Translations under genes and position numbers: made by a program
Shown: positions 16,270-24,304 of the stretch, in pieces
Position numbering within the stretch: the first letter of the stretch is position 1
Layout of the letters: each line of letters starts with the position of its first letter
NCBI RefSeq assembly: GCF_002265625.1
Contig: NZ_NOVE01000005.1
Location: 1-64,000 of the forward strand
Direction of reading: 5' to 3'
Origin: Prevotella sp. 885
Lineage (GTDB): Bacteria; Bacteroidota; Bacteroidia; Bacteroidales; Bacteroidaceae
Length of the DNA: 64,000 nucleotides
Notes under the pieces: model-generated
The model's input: only the letters and a program-made list of their open reading frames with translations
Databases searched by the model: none
Told to the model about the DNA's origin: nothing

Positions 16270-17018
16270 CAGTTATAAATACGTATTTTCTTGAGTGATG
16301 ATGTCCGGAACTTTTTATAATAGTCACCTCTCCATTTTATGCCATGATGTAAAACTTGTATATATTCTCCAAAGATATAATATTGGTAGAAAAGTATGTC
16401 TGTTATATTAGGTAGCTTTATAACAATATTTTTCTCTGAATCCAGATTCACTTCATACGGATACCTGTGGCATAAAACACCAAAGTATTGACCTGCGGGA
16501 CTACTCTCGACATAATACTTTGGTTGAAATGAAAAACTAAAACTTTCTGGAGGGTTAACTCCATTCCTATCCAACACTATAGTACATTTTCCTTTTTCAG
16601 TTACCCCTGAATACAAGTTAGTTCCAACCCGAACTTCAAACTTTATAGGCCTATATGCATTAGGAACTTCGAAAGAAATTTCATAAGGAGCGTTATTACC
16701 TGAAGCTTCTTCTGTGATTGAAATGTCTTTAAAAACACCTCTTTTTATCAGTCCTTCTATAGAATTTATCTCAAAAAAAGTATTGCTAACTTCAGTTATT
16801 TGACAAATAGCCGTAGGATAGTAGCTCAGCCCGCCAGTCATTCCAGCCTCTCCAGAAGTACCAGGGTCAAGGGTAAAGCACTTTAGTGTGTCATTTTTAA
16901 TTTCTATCAATCTTGTACCATATTCATTATGATAGACTCCATTTTCAAGTTTTTTAGATGTTTTACCATAACTAACCATTCCTATAACTGACAAAAATAT
17001 AAATAATATGAATCTCAT
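16269..17018 (-). CDS. Exported protein of unknown function, paralog of the gene at 15445
   Basis: This 249-residue protein has a signal peptide (MRFILFIFLSVIGMVSYGK). It is a tandem duplicate of the protein at 15445-16146, differing most around residues 48-65, where it carries an insertion (DPGTSGEAGMTGG), and at the C-terminus, which extends by about 12 residues (TSSLKKIRIYN). It follows the 17049 gene after 30 bases with no promoter box between them, so it belongs to the rhs transcript. The codons are AT-rich, unlike the flanking core genes. Tandem duplicated exported genes behind an Rhs toxin are often immunity or orphan-immunity genes; this is context inference only. Confidence 0.78.
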   Translation of the reverse strand: MRFILFIFLSVIGMVSYGKTSKKLENGVYHNEYGTRLIEIKNDTLKCFTLDPGTSGEAGMTGGLSYYPTAICQITEVSNTFFEINSIEGLIKRGVFKDISITEEASGNNAPYEISFEVPNAYRPIKFEVRVGTNLYSGVTEKGKCTIVLDRNGVNPPESFSFSFQPKYYVESSPAGQYFGVLCHRYPYEVNLDSEKNIVIKLPNITDILFYQYYIFGEYIQVLHHGIKWRGDYYKKFRTSSLKKIRIYN

Positions 17019-17048
17019 TTAAGTAACTGTTTAAAATTAATTTTACAA

Positions 17049-17525
17049 TCAAGTTCCTTCAACTTCTCTTTTATGAAGAAATTCAAACCAACGACTGTCG
17101 AATATGACTATATTGGCTTCTTTCTGCATAATTTGGTTCAGCTTTCTAGCAAACTGTTCCGAGATTTCATACATAAGTCCATTAAGGCCAATGCATACAT
17201 CAAATTGTCCCCAATAAATCCATAATTGCTTTATCGGAATTTTGTAGTCGTAATCAATCAATATTTTTCCTCGGGTATCCAAAGTCTTGTGTTTGGATAA
17301 CTTTAAAGTCTCTGCACATCTTATCAATTCATTTATTTCTGTTGTATCTTTTGTCGTAATCACACATTCTCCATAATTGCCTTTATCAAACATTTCAGGA
17401 ACTATGTCATACATTCTGCAAGTAGTGAGATCCCCTGAATATATAATTGTGGCAGAAGAAATGTTTTGAGCAGATATCATCATAGATTTCAAGCTAATGA
17501 TAATTATTAAAAACAATGTCTTCAT
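17049..17525 (-). CDS. Small exported protein of unknown function
   Basis: This 158-residue protein starts with a signal peptide (MKTLFLIIIISLKSMMISAQ). The mature part is mixed alpha/beta with conserved-looking aromatic stretches (KIPIKQLWIYWGQFDVCIGL) and two Cys in the first half. No family is recognised. It starts three bases after the stop of the lipoprotein gene, so the two are translationally linked. AT-rich composition matches the rest of the block. A role in toxin immunity or as a second exported partner is possible. Confidence 0.75.
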   Translation of the reverse strand: MKTLFLIIIISLKSMMISAQNISSATIIYSGDLTTCRMYDIVPEMFDKGNYGECVITTKDTTEINELIRCAETLKLSKHKTLDTRGKILIDYDYKIPIKQLWIYWGQFDVCIGLNGLMYEISEQFARKLNQIMQKEANIVIFDSRWFEFLHKREVEGT

Positions 17526-17528
17526 AAT

Positions 17529-18080
17529 CTATTTTTTTTGAGGGTTATACCATTCAACGGTTTGGGCTGTAAGATTCACCATTAACACAAGATTATAAAT
17601 ATTATGTGTTTTGGGCGGAAATCTATTTATTATTGTGTTATAAGGGTTTTGTGCAAGAACGGCAAGTATATAATACCCATCATCTGTTGGCTTAAATCTC
17701 TGCCTAACTTCGAATGCATACAAATTCACAAAGACATATCTCGTCTGCTTACACTTAAAACCAATGCATTGTTTGAAATAGTTATCCAAGATTCTATCTC
17801 GCTTTGTCACAACTTTACATTTTTCCTTCTTTAAAAAAGAGGAGATTAGTTTTTCTACATTACATAATTCTGTTTCTGATACATTACTGTATTCCATTCC
17901 GTTCTGTAAAAAAGGTTCACCATTTTCCCATACTGTTGTATCCTCCATGACATAAAAAGGATTGTCTGATACATACGCCCATACAGTATCTGTATAAAGC
18001 AGATCGGCATCGGTTTTATTTTTATTACAGCCTGTAAAGATTGTGATAGCAAGAATTAACAATATGTAAATTGGTTTCAT
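17529..18080 (-). CDS. Lipoprotein overlapping the Rhs toxin gene; candidate immunity protein
   Basis: This 183-residue protein has a lipobox ending IFTGC (Cys18), so it should be anchored in the envelope. Its ATG overlaps the TGA of the toxin gene in an ATGA arrangement (18077-18080), the usual sign of coupled translation and the normal place for the immunity gene of an Rhs toxin. The mature sequence is mixed alpha/beta with no recognised domain. If it is the immunity protein, its location means the toxin acts in the periplasm or at the membrane rather than in the cytosol. That is inference. Confidence 0.75.
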   Translation of the reverse strand: MKPIYILLILAITIFTGCNKNKTDADLLYTDTVWAYVSDNPFYVMEDTTVWENGEPFLQNGMEYSNVSETELCNVEKLISSFLKKEKCKVVTKRDRILDNYFKQCIGFKCKQTRYVFVNLYAFEVRQRFKPTDDGYYILAVLAQNPYNTIINRFPPKTHNIYNLVLMVNLTAQTVEWYNPQKK

Positions 18081-19570
18081 TTGAATTTGTATTTAAAGTT
18101 TATTGTGCCTGGTTGTGCTGTATTACTATAAGTAACAGGTTTGCCGTTAGAATCACGGACTGCAACTCCATTCCTGTATACACACCATTTTCCTTGTAAA
18201 ACGGTCTTGGAATTTAGTCTTCTGTCTTTCACAAATTCATCACCTGTTCTACTCGTCTCTAAATTATTGTTAGGAGCGATAAAAATAACATCTCTAAATT
18301 TTGGAGATTCTGAGAATTTCTTTGCCAATTCTGAAGTAGCACAAGAATGTAATATAATAACAATAGAACTACCTCTTTCTCGCCATTCTTTATCATATTT
18401 ATACAAATAGGATGCCAGTTGCTCAGCATTTTTTATTTGGTTCTTATCATGACTAAGATTGTGGTAATACCCTTCTCCAAAACGCTTATGAGTATAACGG
18501 TCAACGGATACACCAATAGCAAAAGCAGGACCCTCTATATTTTGAGTCTTTAAACCATGTGCCCAGATTTGAATAATACCATTATTAATAAAACGCTTTT
18601 GGTAACTTGCATTATTGTATCTTGAATTATTTTTGTCATTTTCTATCCAATTATGCTTTTTCTTACCATCTAAATCTATATATCTGACAGGATTATCATC
18701 ACAACTTACATATGGACTTATATTATAAGCTTTTTCAGCTAACATATCTATAGAATGCCATATTCCCAATACCGGATCATACCATCTTGCTTCATGATCC
18801 TGCATATTCCATCCGTACATAGTGTCAAGTTCCTTGCCTATGTACTTGTATTTGTTTCGGCTCACGCCACAGCGGTCGCCCATCAGTGCGCCGAAGGGAT
18901 AATAATGGTTCACCTCCTCGATGTTGCCGTTGCCGTCCACCACGAGACGGTTGCTGCCAAGATGGTCCTTCACATAGAAATGCATGGCTATGCCGCCACC
19001 TTCATCCACACTTGCGTAGCCGCCGTCGAAGAGGATAGTGGAAAGCCTGTCGTTGTTGTAGACGAGATTGGAACAGTAATGGTAATTGCTCTCAAGAGAT
19101 TTGACCATGGGAGTCACCATACCGTTTGTCTTGATACTTGAAGAGGGTTTTGGTCTATAGGGCAATACCTGTGAATCGCCGTTTTTGTATGTAGAACTTA
19201 ATTTTGTTCCATCTGCCGAATACGTGTAGCATACCTTGTTGTCTGAGTTGCCCAACACATTCGGCTTGACATTTATGCATTGTGGCAGGTCCAGCACATT
19301 GTAGTCAATGCTTGTTATTCCCTTATTGCTGTCCGTCAGCATATTGCCGTTGGCGTCGTATGTATACTCCGTCTCTTCATTGGCGGCATCACGGAAATGC
19401 ATGGCTCCGCTGTAGTTAGGGCTTTCGTCTGCTGCATCGTCTATCTTCACCACCTGGTTGCCTTCATAGCTGCTACGGAACATGTTATGCAGCATGTCCA
19501 CCTGTTGTGCAGTACAAAAAACAAATGAGCGGTACAGCATACACAATAAGATGAAAACAGACTTTCCCAT
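18077..19570 (-). CDS. Miniature Rhs protein with its own signal peptide and a possible cysteine-peptidase toxin tip
   Basis: This 497-residue protein starts with a hydrophobic signal sequence (SVFILLCMLYRSFVFCTAQQ). Residues about 30-300 are the last part of an RHS core, including YEGNQVVKIDD, EYTYDANGNML, KDHLGSNRLVVDGNG, HYYPFGALMG and the closing DNPVRYIDLDG at 292-302. Typical Rhs proteins are over 1000 residues, so most of the repeat barrel is missing. Residues 303-497 form the variable tip. There, hydrophobic strands end in AHG (His338) and HSC (Cys410), the pattern of the His/Cys dyad of clan-CD peptidases such as caspases, CHAT and MARTX CPD. The tip is AT-rich while the core portion is GC-rich, the usual sign of tip replacement. 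Four exported genes follow in the same direction. The family of the tip is uncertain. Confidence 0.8.
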   Translation of the reverse strand: MGKSVFILLCMLYRSFVFCTAQQVDMLHNMFRSSYEGNQVVKIDDAADESPNYSGAMHFRDAANEETEYTYDANGNMLTDSNKGITSIDYNVLDLPQCINVKPNVLGNSDNKVCYTYSADGTKLSSTYKNGDSQVLPYRPKPSSSIKTNGMVTPMVKSLESNYHYCSNLVYNNDRLSTILFDGGYASVDEGGGIAMHFYVKDHLGSNRLVVDGNGNIEEVNHYYPFGALMGDRCGVSRNKYKYIGKELDTMYGWNMQDHEARWYDPVLGIWHSIDMLAEKAYNISPYVSCDDNPVRYIDLDGKKKHNWIENDKNNSRYNNASYQKRFINNGIIQIWAHGLKTQNIEGPAFAIGVSVDRYTHKRFGEGYYHNLSHDKNQIKNAEQLASYLYKYDKEWRERGSSIVIILHSCATSELAKKFSESPKFRDVIFIAPNNNLETSRTGDEFVKDRRLNSKTVLQGKWCVYRNGVAVRDSNGKPVTYSNTAQPGTINFKYKFK

Positions 19571-19597
19571 AATGTATGGTTTAGGTTTTACATATCA

Positions 19598-19605
19598 CAA
19601 ATGTA
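19598..19605 (-). promoter_or_regulatory. -7 promoter box (TACATTTG) of the rhs operon
   Basis: TACATTTG on the minus strand, 27 bases before the ATG at 19570. No -33 match. The surroundings resemble the leader at 16158-16205. Confidence 0.5.
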
Positions 19606-19727
19606 GAAAAATTATGTATATGGTGTATGCGGGAAGCAGTTCTATTAACAAAGATTATACAAAAAAGGAAAAGCTTGTTAATTCATCTCACCGACAAACT
19701 GCAATTTGCAATCTTACAAGGCTAACA

Positions 19728-20100
19728 TAGGAGGCTATGGCGTCTCGCCGTAGCCACGCAGCCTCCAATAGCAGATCATCAATCAGCGCCGTGTCCAGAA
19801 GGGACACGTATCTATCAGAAACCCACTGCAAGCTCCGAAGGAGCGCAGCTGTGGGATAAGCATCACCTCACCATCTCTTGGTTCCGCAAAGCGGGACCGA
19901 CTATCATCCTCAACAATATACGGGAAGCATAAGTCCCCTTTCAGGGAACTCATTTTTGGGGCATATGTACCCACAGCTGCGCTGCTTCGCAGCTTGCAGT
20001 GGGTTTCATTATAAAGGTCCCGCTCCGCGGAACCCGCAGCTCATACTCAATCTGCTTGCGTTCGTGGGTGCGGGCTACGGCGAGACGCCATAGCCTCCTA
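19728..20100. repeat. Palindromic element I (nested inverted repeats)
   Basis: A 28-base perfect inverted repeat (19728-19755 with 20073-20100) bounds 373 bases. Inside is a second inverted pair (19821-19855 with 19970-20004), each arm of which is also a hairpin by itself, and a third pair (19880-19898 with 20016-20034), again each a hairpin. CGTGTCC/GGGACACG forms another at about 19791-19809. No protein is encoded. It lies 160 bases upstream of the rhs start. I do not recognise the family. Confidence 0.8.
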
Positions 20101-20142
20101 AGTTTATGAGAAGATTATACGAACGGGGTGCACCAGAATTAG

Positions 20143-20376
20143 GAATTAGGAATTTTGAGTTTTTATTTATTCTCGGCTTCGCCTGCGTTTTTGAATTATT
20201 CAATTTAGAATTGGCAGTTTTGACAGGAATACATATTTTTTTGACAAGAAGACATGAACACAGGTTTCATCCTATCAATTCAAAATGAGCAATTCACAAT
20301 GCGCCTTGGCGCACAATTCAAAAATCACCGCTCGGCTTTGCCGCTTGCCTAAGCAAGAACTCAAAATTCCTAATTC
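20143..20376. repeat. Inverted repeat of the ATTAGGAATT type with AT-rich interior
   Basis: GAATTAGGAATTTTGAGTT (20143-20161) is the exact reverse complement of 20358-20376. The interior contains further small inverted pieces such as GCGCCTTGGCGC and TTCTCGGCTTCGCC. A direct extra copy of AATTAGG precedes the left arm. Such short ATTAGGAATT palindromes are scattered in Bacteroidetes genomes; function unknown. Confidence 0.7.
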
Positions 20377-20399
20377 GGACGGCGTCCGCTGTCCGCCAT

Positions 20400-20788
20400 G
20401 CAAATATCGTACAAAGAGTAAAAAGCTGTTACAAAATAAAAATTGATTTTAGAGTTCCGGTTTGCTGTTTTTACGGTGTTTTGCTGTGCAAACAGCACCC
20501 GAGCTTAACAATGGCGCCACTTTTATCATGCAATAGTGCCACTATTAGAGTGTAAAAGTGGCGCTATTGCATGATAAAAGTGGCACTATTGTAGTGTAAA
20601 AGTGGCGCTATTGCAACCCAATGATGCTTTTTGGCTCCGTCATTCATTGCACACTTCTCTTCTCAGCAGCATAATCAGCTGTATGTCAGCACACTATCGC
20701 TGCACGCTCAAAACTCAAGAATTTCGCACCAAAGATTTTGTTGTGCGCTGAACGAGGAGTATTGAGCGTTAGAAATGCAAATATTGTG
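20400..20788 (+). repeat. 22-bp-array element, copy A
   Basis: About 389 bases starting GCAAATATCGTACAAAG and ending GCAAATATTGTG. Both flanks align with the reverse complement of 40259-40648: on the left GCAAATATCG.ACAAA, then TGTTACAAAATA and TTTTAGAG; on the right CTCAAAACTC.AGAATTTCGC and AGTATTGAGCGTT. The centre holds an array of short units (20517-20613) different in sequence from the array of the other copy. No ORF of note. Confidence 0.8.
20517..20613. repeat. Array of five short units at exact 22-bp period, in two opposed blocks
   Basis: Plus-strand units starting TAAAAGTGGCGCTATTG lie at 20553, 20575 and 20597, exactly 22 bases apart. Two minus-strand units (TAAAAGTGGCGCCATTG from 20525 and TAATAGTGGCACTATTG from 20547) are also 22 bases apart and face the first block. 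Units alternate small changes (GCGCT or GCACT). Units abut without CRISPR-like spacers. Confidence 0.85.
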
Positions 20789-20808
20789 TCGGACGGCAGA
20801 TTGCTGTG

Positions 20809-21199
20809 TTAGGCAGGGCTTTAACAAAAACCTTTATCCACAATCCGCTTATGGGCGCAAATCCTATCGGATTTAAATAAAAGGCTTTACATTAGGTCTT
20901 ACGAGAACCATTTCTCGACAACCTAATGCAAAGCCTTTTATTTGTGCACAGCACGCGCCCATAAGCGGAAAAAACAAAGAAAAACACAAACGGGTGGCTC
21001 CCGCCGTCCGCAACCTTGTGTTTTTTATGTTTTTCTTTTGTTGCACAGTGATGCTTTGGCATCACTCATGATATCGTTTGGAGGATGGGTGTCGAGAGCA
21101 ACGCTCTCGTAAATCCCATTCGCCAAACGATATCATGAACCCGTAGGGTGTGCCAACAAAAGGCATGTGGATAAAGGTTTTTGTTAAAGCCCTGCCTAA
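20809..21199. repeat. Palindromic element II, large copy
   Basis: A 33-base perfect inverted repeat (20809-20841 with 21167-21199) bounds 391 bases. Inside are three arms: one bounded by CTTATGGGCGC/GCGCCCATAAG (20849-20965 region), one by AACACAA/TTGTGTT (about 20980-21022), and one by GATATCGTTTGG/CCAAACGATATC (about 21070-21135). The element ends 22 bases before the asnB stop codon on the convergent side, so its stem could end the glt-asnB transcript. The same outer sequence recurs at 33091-33374. Confidence 0.82.
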
Positions 21200-21221
21200 C
21201 CTAACCTCGCCGATAAATAAA

Positions 21222-22907
21222 TCACGCCTGCAGAGCGTTTTCATGTACGCCTACGGCGCGACCGCTTGGGTCGTTCATGTTCTTCCATGCTTCGTCCCAT
21301 TCCAGAGCCACGGCTGTGGAGCAAGCCACACTTGCTTCGTGAGGCACGCTGCGGGCAGCGCTCTCGCTGGGGAAATGCTCTTCGAAGATGGAGCGATAAT
21401 AATATTCCTCCTTACAGAGCGGCGTGTTTATGGGGAAACGCTCGGCGGCATGTGCCATCTGCTCGTCAGTTACAGCCTCGGACGTGATCTTCTTCAGGGT
21501 GTCAATCCACGAATAGCCCACGCCGTCGCTGAACTGCTCCTTCTGTCGCCACGCCACCTCTTCAGGCAGCATGTCCTCAAACGCCTCACGCACGATGCGC
21601 TTCTCCATGGACGCCTTGGGGTCAGAACCATTGAGGCTGCACATCTTAGCCTTGGGATTGGTGCGCATAGCCACGTCAAGGAATTCCTTGTCGAGGAACG
21701 GCACACGTCCTTCCACGCCCCACGCCGAGAGACTCTTGTTGGCACGCAGACAGTCATACTGATGTAGCTTGGAGAGTTTGCGGACGGTCTCCTTATGAAA
21801 TTCCTCTGCCGAAGGAGCCTTGTGGAAGTAGAGGTAGCCACCGAATATCTCGTCAGCTCCCTCACCCGAGAGCACCATCTTGATGCCCATCGACTTTATC
21901 ACACGAGCCAGCAGATACATTGGCACGGAGGCACGCACGGTGGTGATGTCGTACGTCTCGATGAAGTAGATTACGTCACGAAGCGCATCCAATCCTTCCT
22001 GAATGGTGTAATTGATTTCGTGATGCACCGTGCCGATATAGTCAGCCACCAGACGCGCCTTCGCCAAGTCGGGCGCTCCCTTGAGTCCTACGGCAAACGA
22101 ATGGAGGCGAGGCCACCATGCACGGCTCTGGCTGTCAGTCTCAATGCGACGTTCGGCGTAACTCTCGGTAATGGCGCTGATGACGCTACTGTCAAGGCCG
22201 CCCGAGAGCAACACTCCGTAAGGCACGTCGCTCATCATCTGACGCTTCACGGCAGCACAAAGACTCTTGCGTATGGCATCGCTGCTCGCAGGATTGTCCT
22301 TCACATTGTCATACTCCATCCAGTCACGCTTATACCAAGGCTTAATTCCGGGGGCCTTGCTCCAGTAATAGTGGCCCGGAAGGAACGGCTCATAACGCTC
22401 GCACTCGCCTTCCAGAGCCTTAAGCTCGCTTGCCACAAACACCTTTCCGTCGGCGTTATATCCTATATAAAGAGGTATGACGCCGATATGGTCGCGGGCG
22501 ATGAGGAAAGCGTCCTGCTCCTCGTCATAAAGAGCAAATGCGAAAATGCCGTTAAGGTCTTCCAGAAAGTCAATGCCCTTGTCGCGGTAAAGCGCCAGAA
22601 TAACCTCGCAGTCGCTGCCCGTCTGAAAATCATAACGTCCCTTATATCTTTCCCTTATCTCCTGATGATTATAAATCTCGCCGTTCACAGCCAGCACCTG
22701 CTTGCCATCGGGCGAGAACAGAGGCTGACCTCCGCTCTCAGGATCGACGATGCTCAGTCGCTCATGCGCCAGTATGGCGCTGCCCGAACAGTGTATGCCG
22801 CTCCAGTCAGGACCACGGTGACGTATCTTCTTACTCATGCCCAGCGCCTTGGTACGCAGCTCCGGCGTCTGCTCCTTAACGTTGAAAATTGCTACAATTC
22901 CGCACAT
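21222..22907 (-). CDS. asnB: Asparagine synthetase B, glutamine-hydrolysing
   Basis: This 561-residue enzyme begins MCGIVAIFN, with Cys2 as the amidotransferase nucleophile after Met removal, then RHRGPDWSG and a glutaminase domain to about residue 200. The synthetase domain carries the ATP pyrophosphatase motif LLSGGLDSSVISAI near 230 and the family's VLSGEGADEIFGGYLYFHKAP. It makes asparagine from aspartate, glutamine and ATP. Length is close to the E. coli enzyme (about 554). It is the third gene after gltB and gltD, 40 bases behind gltD and in the same direction. This links asparagine synthesis to glutamate formation on one transcript. Confidence 0.96.
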   Translation of the reverse strand: MCGIVAIFNVKEQTPELRTKALGMSKKIRHRGPDWSGIHCSGSAILAHERLSIVDPESGGQPLFSPDGKQVLAVNGEIYNHQEIRERYKGRYDFQTGSDCEVILALYRDKGIDFLEDLNGIFAFALYDEEQDAFLIARDHIGVIPLYIGYNADGKVFVASELKALEGECERYEPFLPGHYYWSKAPGIKPWYKRDWMEYDNVKDNPASSDAIRKSLCAAVKRQMMSDVPYGVLLSGGLDSSVISAITESYAERRIETDSQSRAWWPRLHSFAVGLKGAPDLAKARLVADYIGTVHHEINYTIQEGLDALRDVIYFIETYDITTVRASVPMYLLARVIKSMGIKMVLSGEGADEIFGGYLYFHKAPSAEEFHKETVRKLSKLHQYDCLRANKSLSAWGVEGRVPFLDKEFLDVAMRTNPKAKMCSLNGSDPKASMEKRIVREAFEDMLPEEVAWRQKEQFSDGVGYSWIDTLKKITSEAVTDEQMAHAAERFPINTPLCKEEYYYRSIFEEHFPSESAARSVPHEASVACSTAVALEWDEAWKNMNDPSGRAVGVHENALQA

Positions 22908-22947
22908 AACTCTCTCTCTCTCTTGCTAATTATAATATTTTATTCAT

Positions 22948-24297
22948 TCAATGCGACTTGAGGTAAGCGTCCACCTTATGCGCCGCATCGCGTCCGCTTG
23001 CCATTGCCCTTACCACGAGAGAGGCTCCGTTCTTGGCATCGCCGCAGACGAAGACATTCTCGGGATAGTCAGGATGCTGAGGTTTGAGGAATCCCATTGC
23101 AAGGAAACATGCCTCGCACTTTATCACCTCCGGGTCGCCAGCCTCAACCATGACGGGACGGCCTCCCTCGGGATTCGGCTGCCAATCGATGGGCTGCACG
23201 CGAACGCCACGCAGCTGACCGTTCTTGCCTATAAACTCCAGCGTATTGATGTTCCAGCGGCGCGTACATCCCTCTTCATGGCTGGACGTGGTCTTGAGCA
23301 CGCGCGGATAGTTAGGCCACGGATTCTTCGGATCGTCCGGACCCTCCACGGGGCGCGGCATAATCTCAATCTGCGTGACACTCTTACATCCCTGACGATG
23401 CGCCGTTCCGATGCAGTCCGAACCTGTGTCGCCACCGCCGATGACCAGAACGTCCTTGCCCTTGCAGGTGACACGCTCGTCCTTGGAATACTCCACACCA
23501 GAGAGGACGCGGTTCTGTTGCGAGAGCAATTCCAAGGCGAGGTGCACACCTTTAAGTTCACGACCGGGGACGTTCTTCAGGTCACGAGCCTCGGGCGTTC
23601 CTGTCGCAAGGACGTAGGCATCAAATCCTTCGGGTAATGAAGCGGGTTCGATGACTGTATTGTATACGAACCGTATGCCTTCCTGAATGAGGATGTCAAG
23701 CCTACGATCGATGATGTTCTTTGAGAGCTTGAAGTTGGGGATGCCGTAACGCAACAAGCCGCCGGCAGCCTCGTTTTTGTCAAAGACGGTGACGGCATAA
23801 CCCATACGGTTAAGACGGTTGACTGCCACAAGTCCGGAAGGACCGGCACCTATGACCGCAACACTCTTGCCGTTGCGCGGGAATATCATGGGCTTGATAT
23901 AGTCCTCATGCCATGCTGTCTCTGTGATGGCAGCCTCGTTCTCACGGTTGGTGACCGGGGCATGGTCAGTAAGATTCAGGACGCAAGCCTTTTCGCAGAG
24001 CGCAGGACAGATGCGACCGGTGAATTCCGGAAAGTCGTTCGTGGCATTGAGCAGACGATAAGCCAGTTCCCAGTCGCCCTTGCAGAGAGCGTCGTTCCAT
24101 TCCGAATCCTTATTGCCCAGCGGGCAAGCCCAATGGCAGAAGGGCACGCCGCAGTCCATGCAGCGGCTTGCCTGAGCCATACGGTCACGCGAGTTGAGAG
24201 TCTGCTCCACCTCGCCAAAGTCATGTATTCTTTCGTGTAAAGGACGATACCCAGCTTCCAGCCTGGGCACTTCCATGAAAGCTTTTAGTTTTCCCAT
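22948..24297 (-). CDS. gltD: Glutamate synthase small subunit
   Basis: This 449-residue protein carries the N-terminal iron-sulfur Cys clusters (CMDCGVPFCHWACPLGNKD and GRICPALCEKACVLN), an FAD-binding GxGxxG motif (VAVIGAGPSGLVAVNRLNRM near 147) and an NADPH-binding one (VLVIGGGDTGSDCIGTA near 285). It passes electrons from NADPH to the large subunit, which forms glutamate from glutamine and 2-oxoglutarate. It starts seven bases after the gltB stop, indicating tight cotranslation. Confidence 0.95.
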   Translation of the reverse strand: MGKLKAFMEVPRLEAGYRPLHERIHDFGEVEQTLNSRDRMAQASRCMDCGVPFCHWACPLGNKDSEWNDALCKGDWELAYRLLNATNDFPEFTGRICPALCEKACVLNLTDHAPVTNRENEAAITETAWHEDYIKPMIFPRNGKSVAVIGAGPSGLVAVNRLNRMGYAVTVFDKNEAAGGLLRYGIPNFKLSKNIIDRRLDILIQEGIRFVYNTVIEPASLPEGFDAYVLATGTPEARDLKNVPGRELKGVHLALELLSQQNRVLSGVEYSKDERVTCKGKDVLVIGGGDTGSDCIGTAHRQGCKSVTQIEIMPRPVEGPDDPKNPWPNYPRVLKTTSSHEEGCTRRWNINTLEFIGKNGQLRGVRVQPIDWQPNPEGGRPVMVEAGDPEVIKCEACFLAMGFLKPQHPDYPENVFVCGDAKNGASLVVRAMASGRDAAHKVDAYLKSH

Positions 24298-24304
24298 CTC
24301 TTCC

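Noticed and set aside
20517..20613. CRISPR array
   Set aside because: Units abut at 22 bases with no separate variable spacers, two blocks face each other, and no cas gene is in the window. The same applies to the arrays at 5778, 40437 and 60070.
21795..22961. 388-codon open frame opposite asnB
   Set aside because: It is antisense to a clear asparagine synthetase gene; third-position bias fits the minus strand and the product has no recognisable domain.
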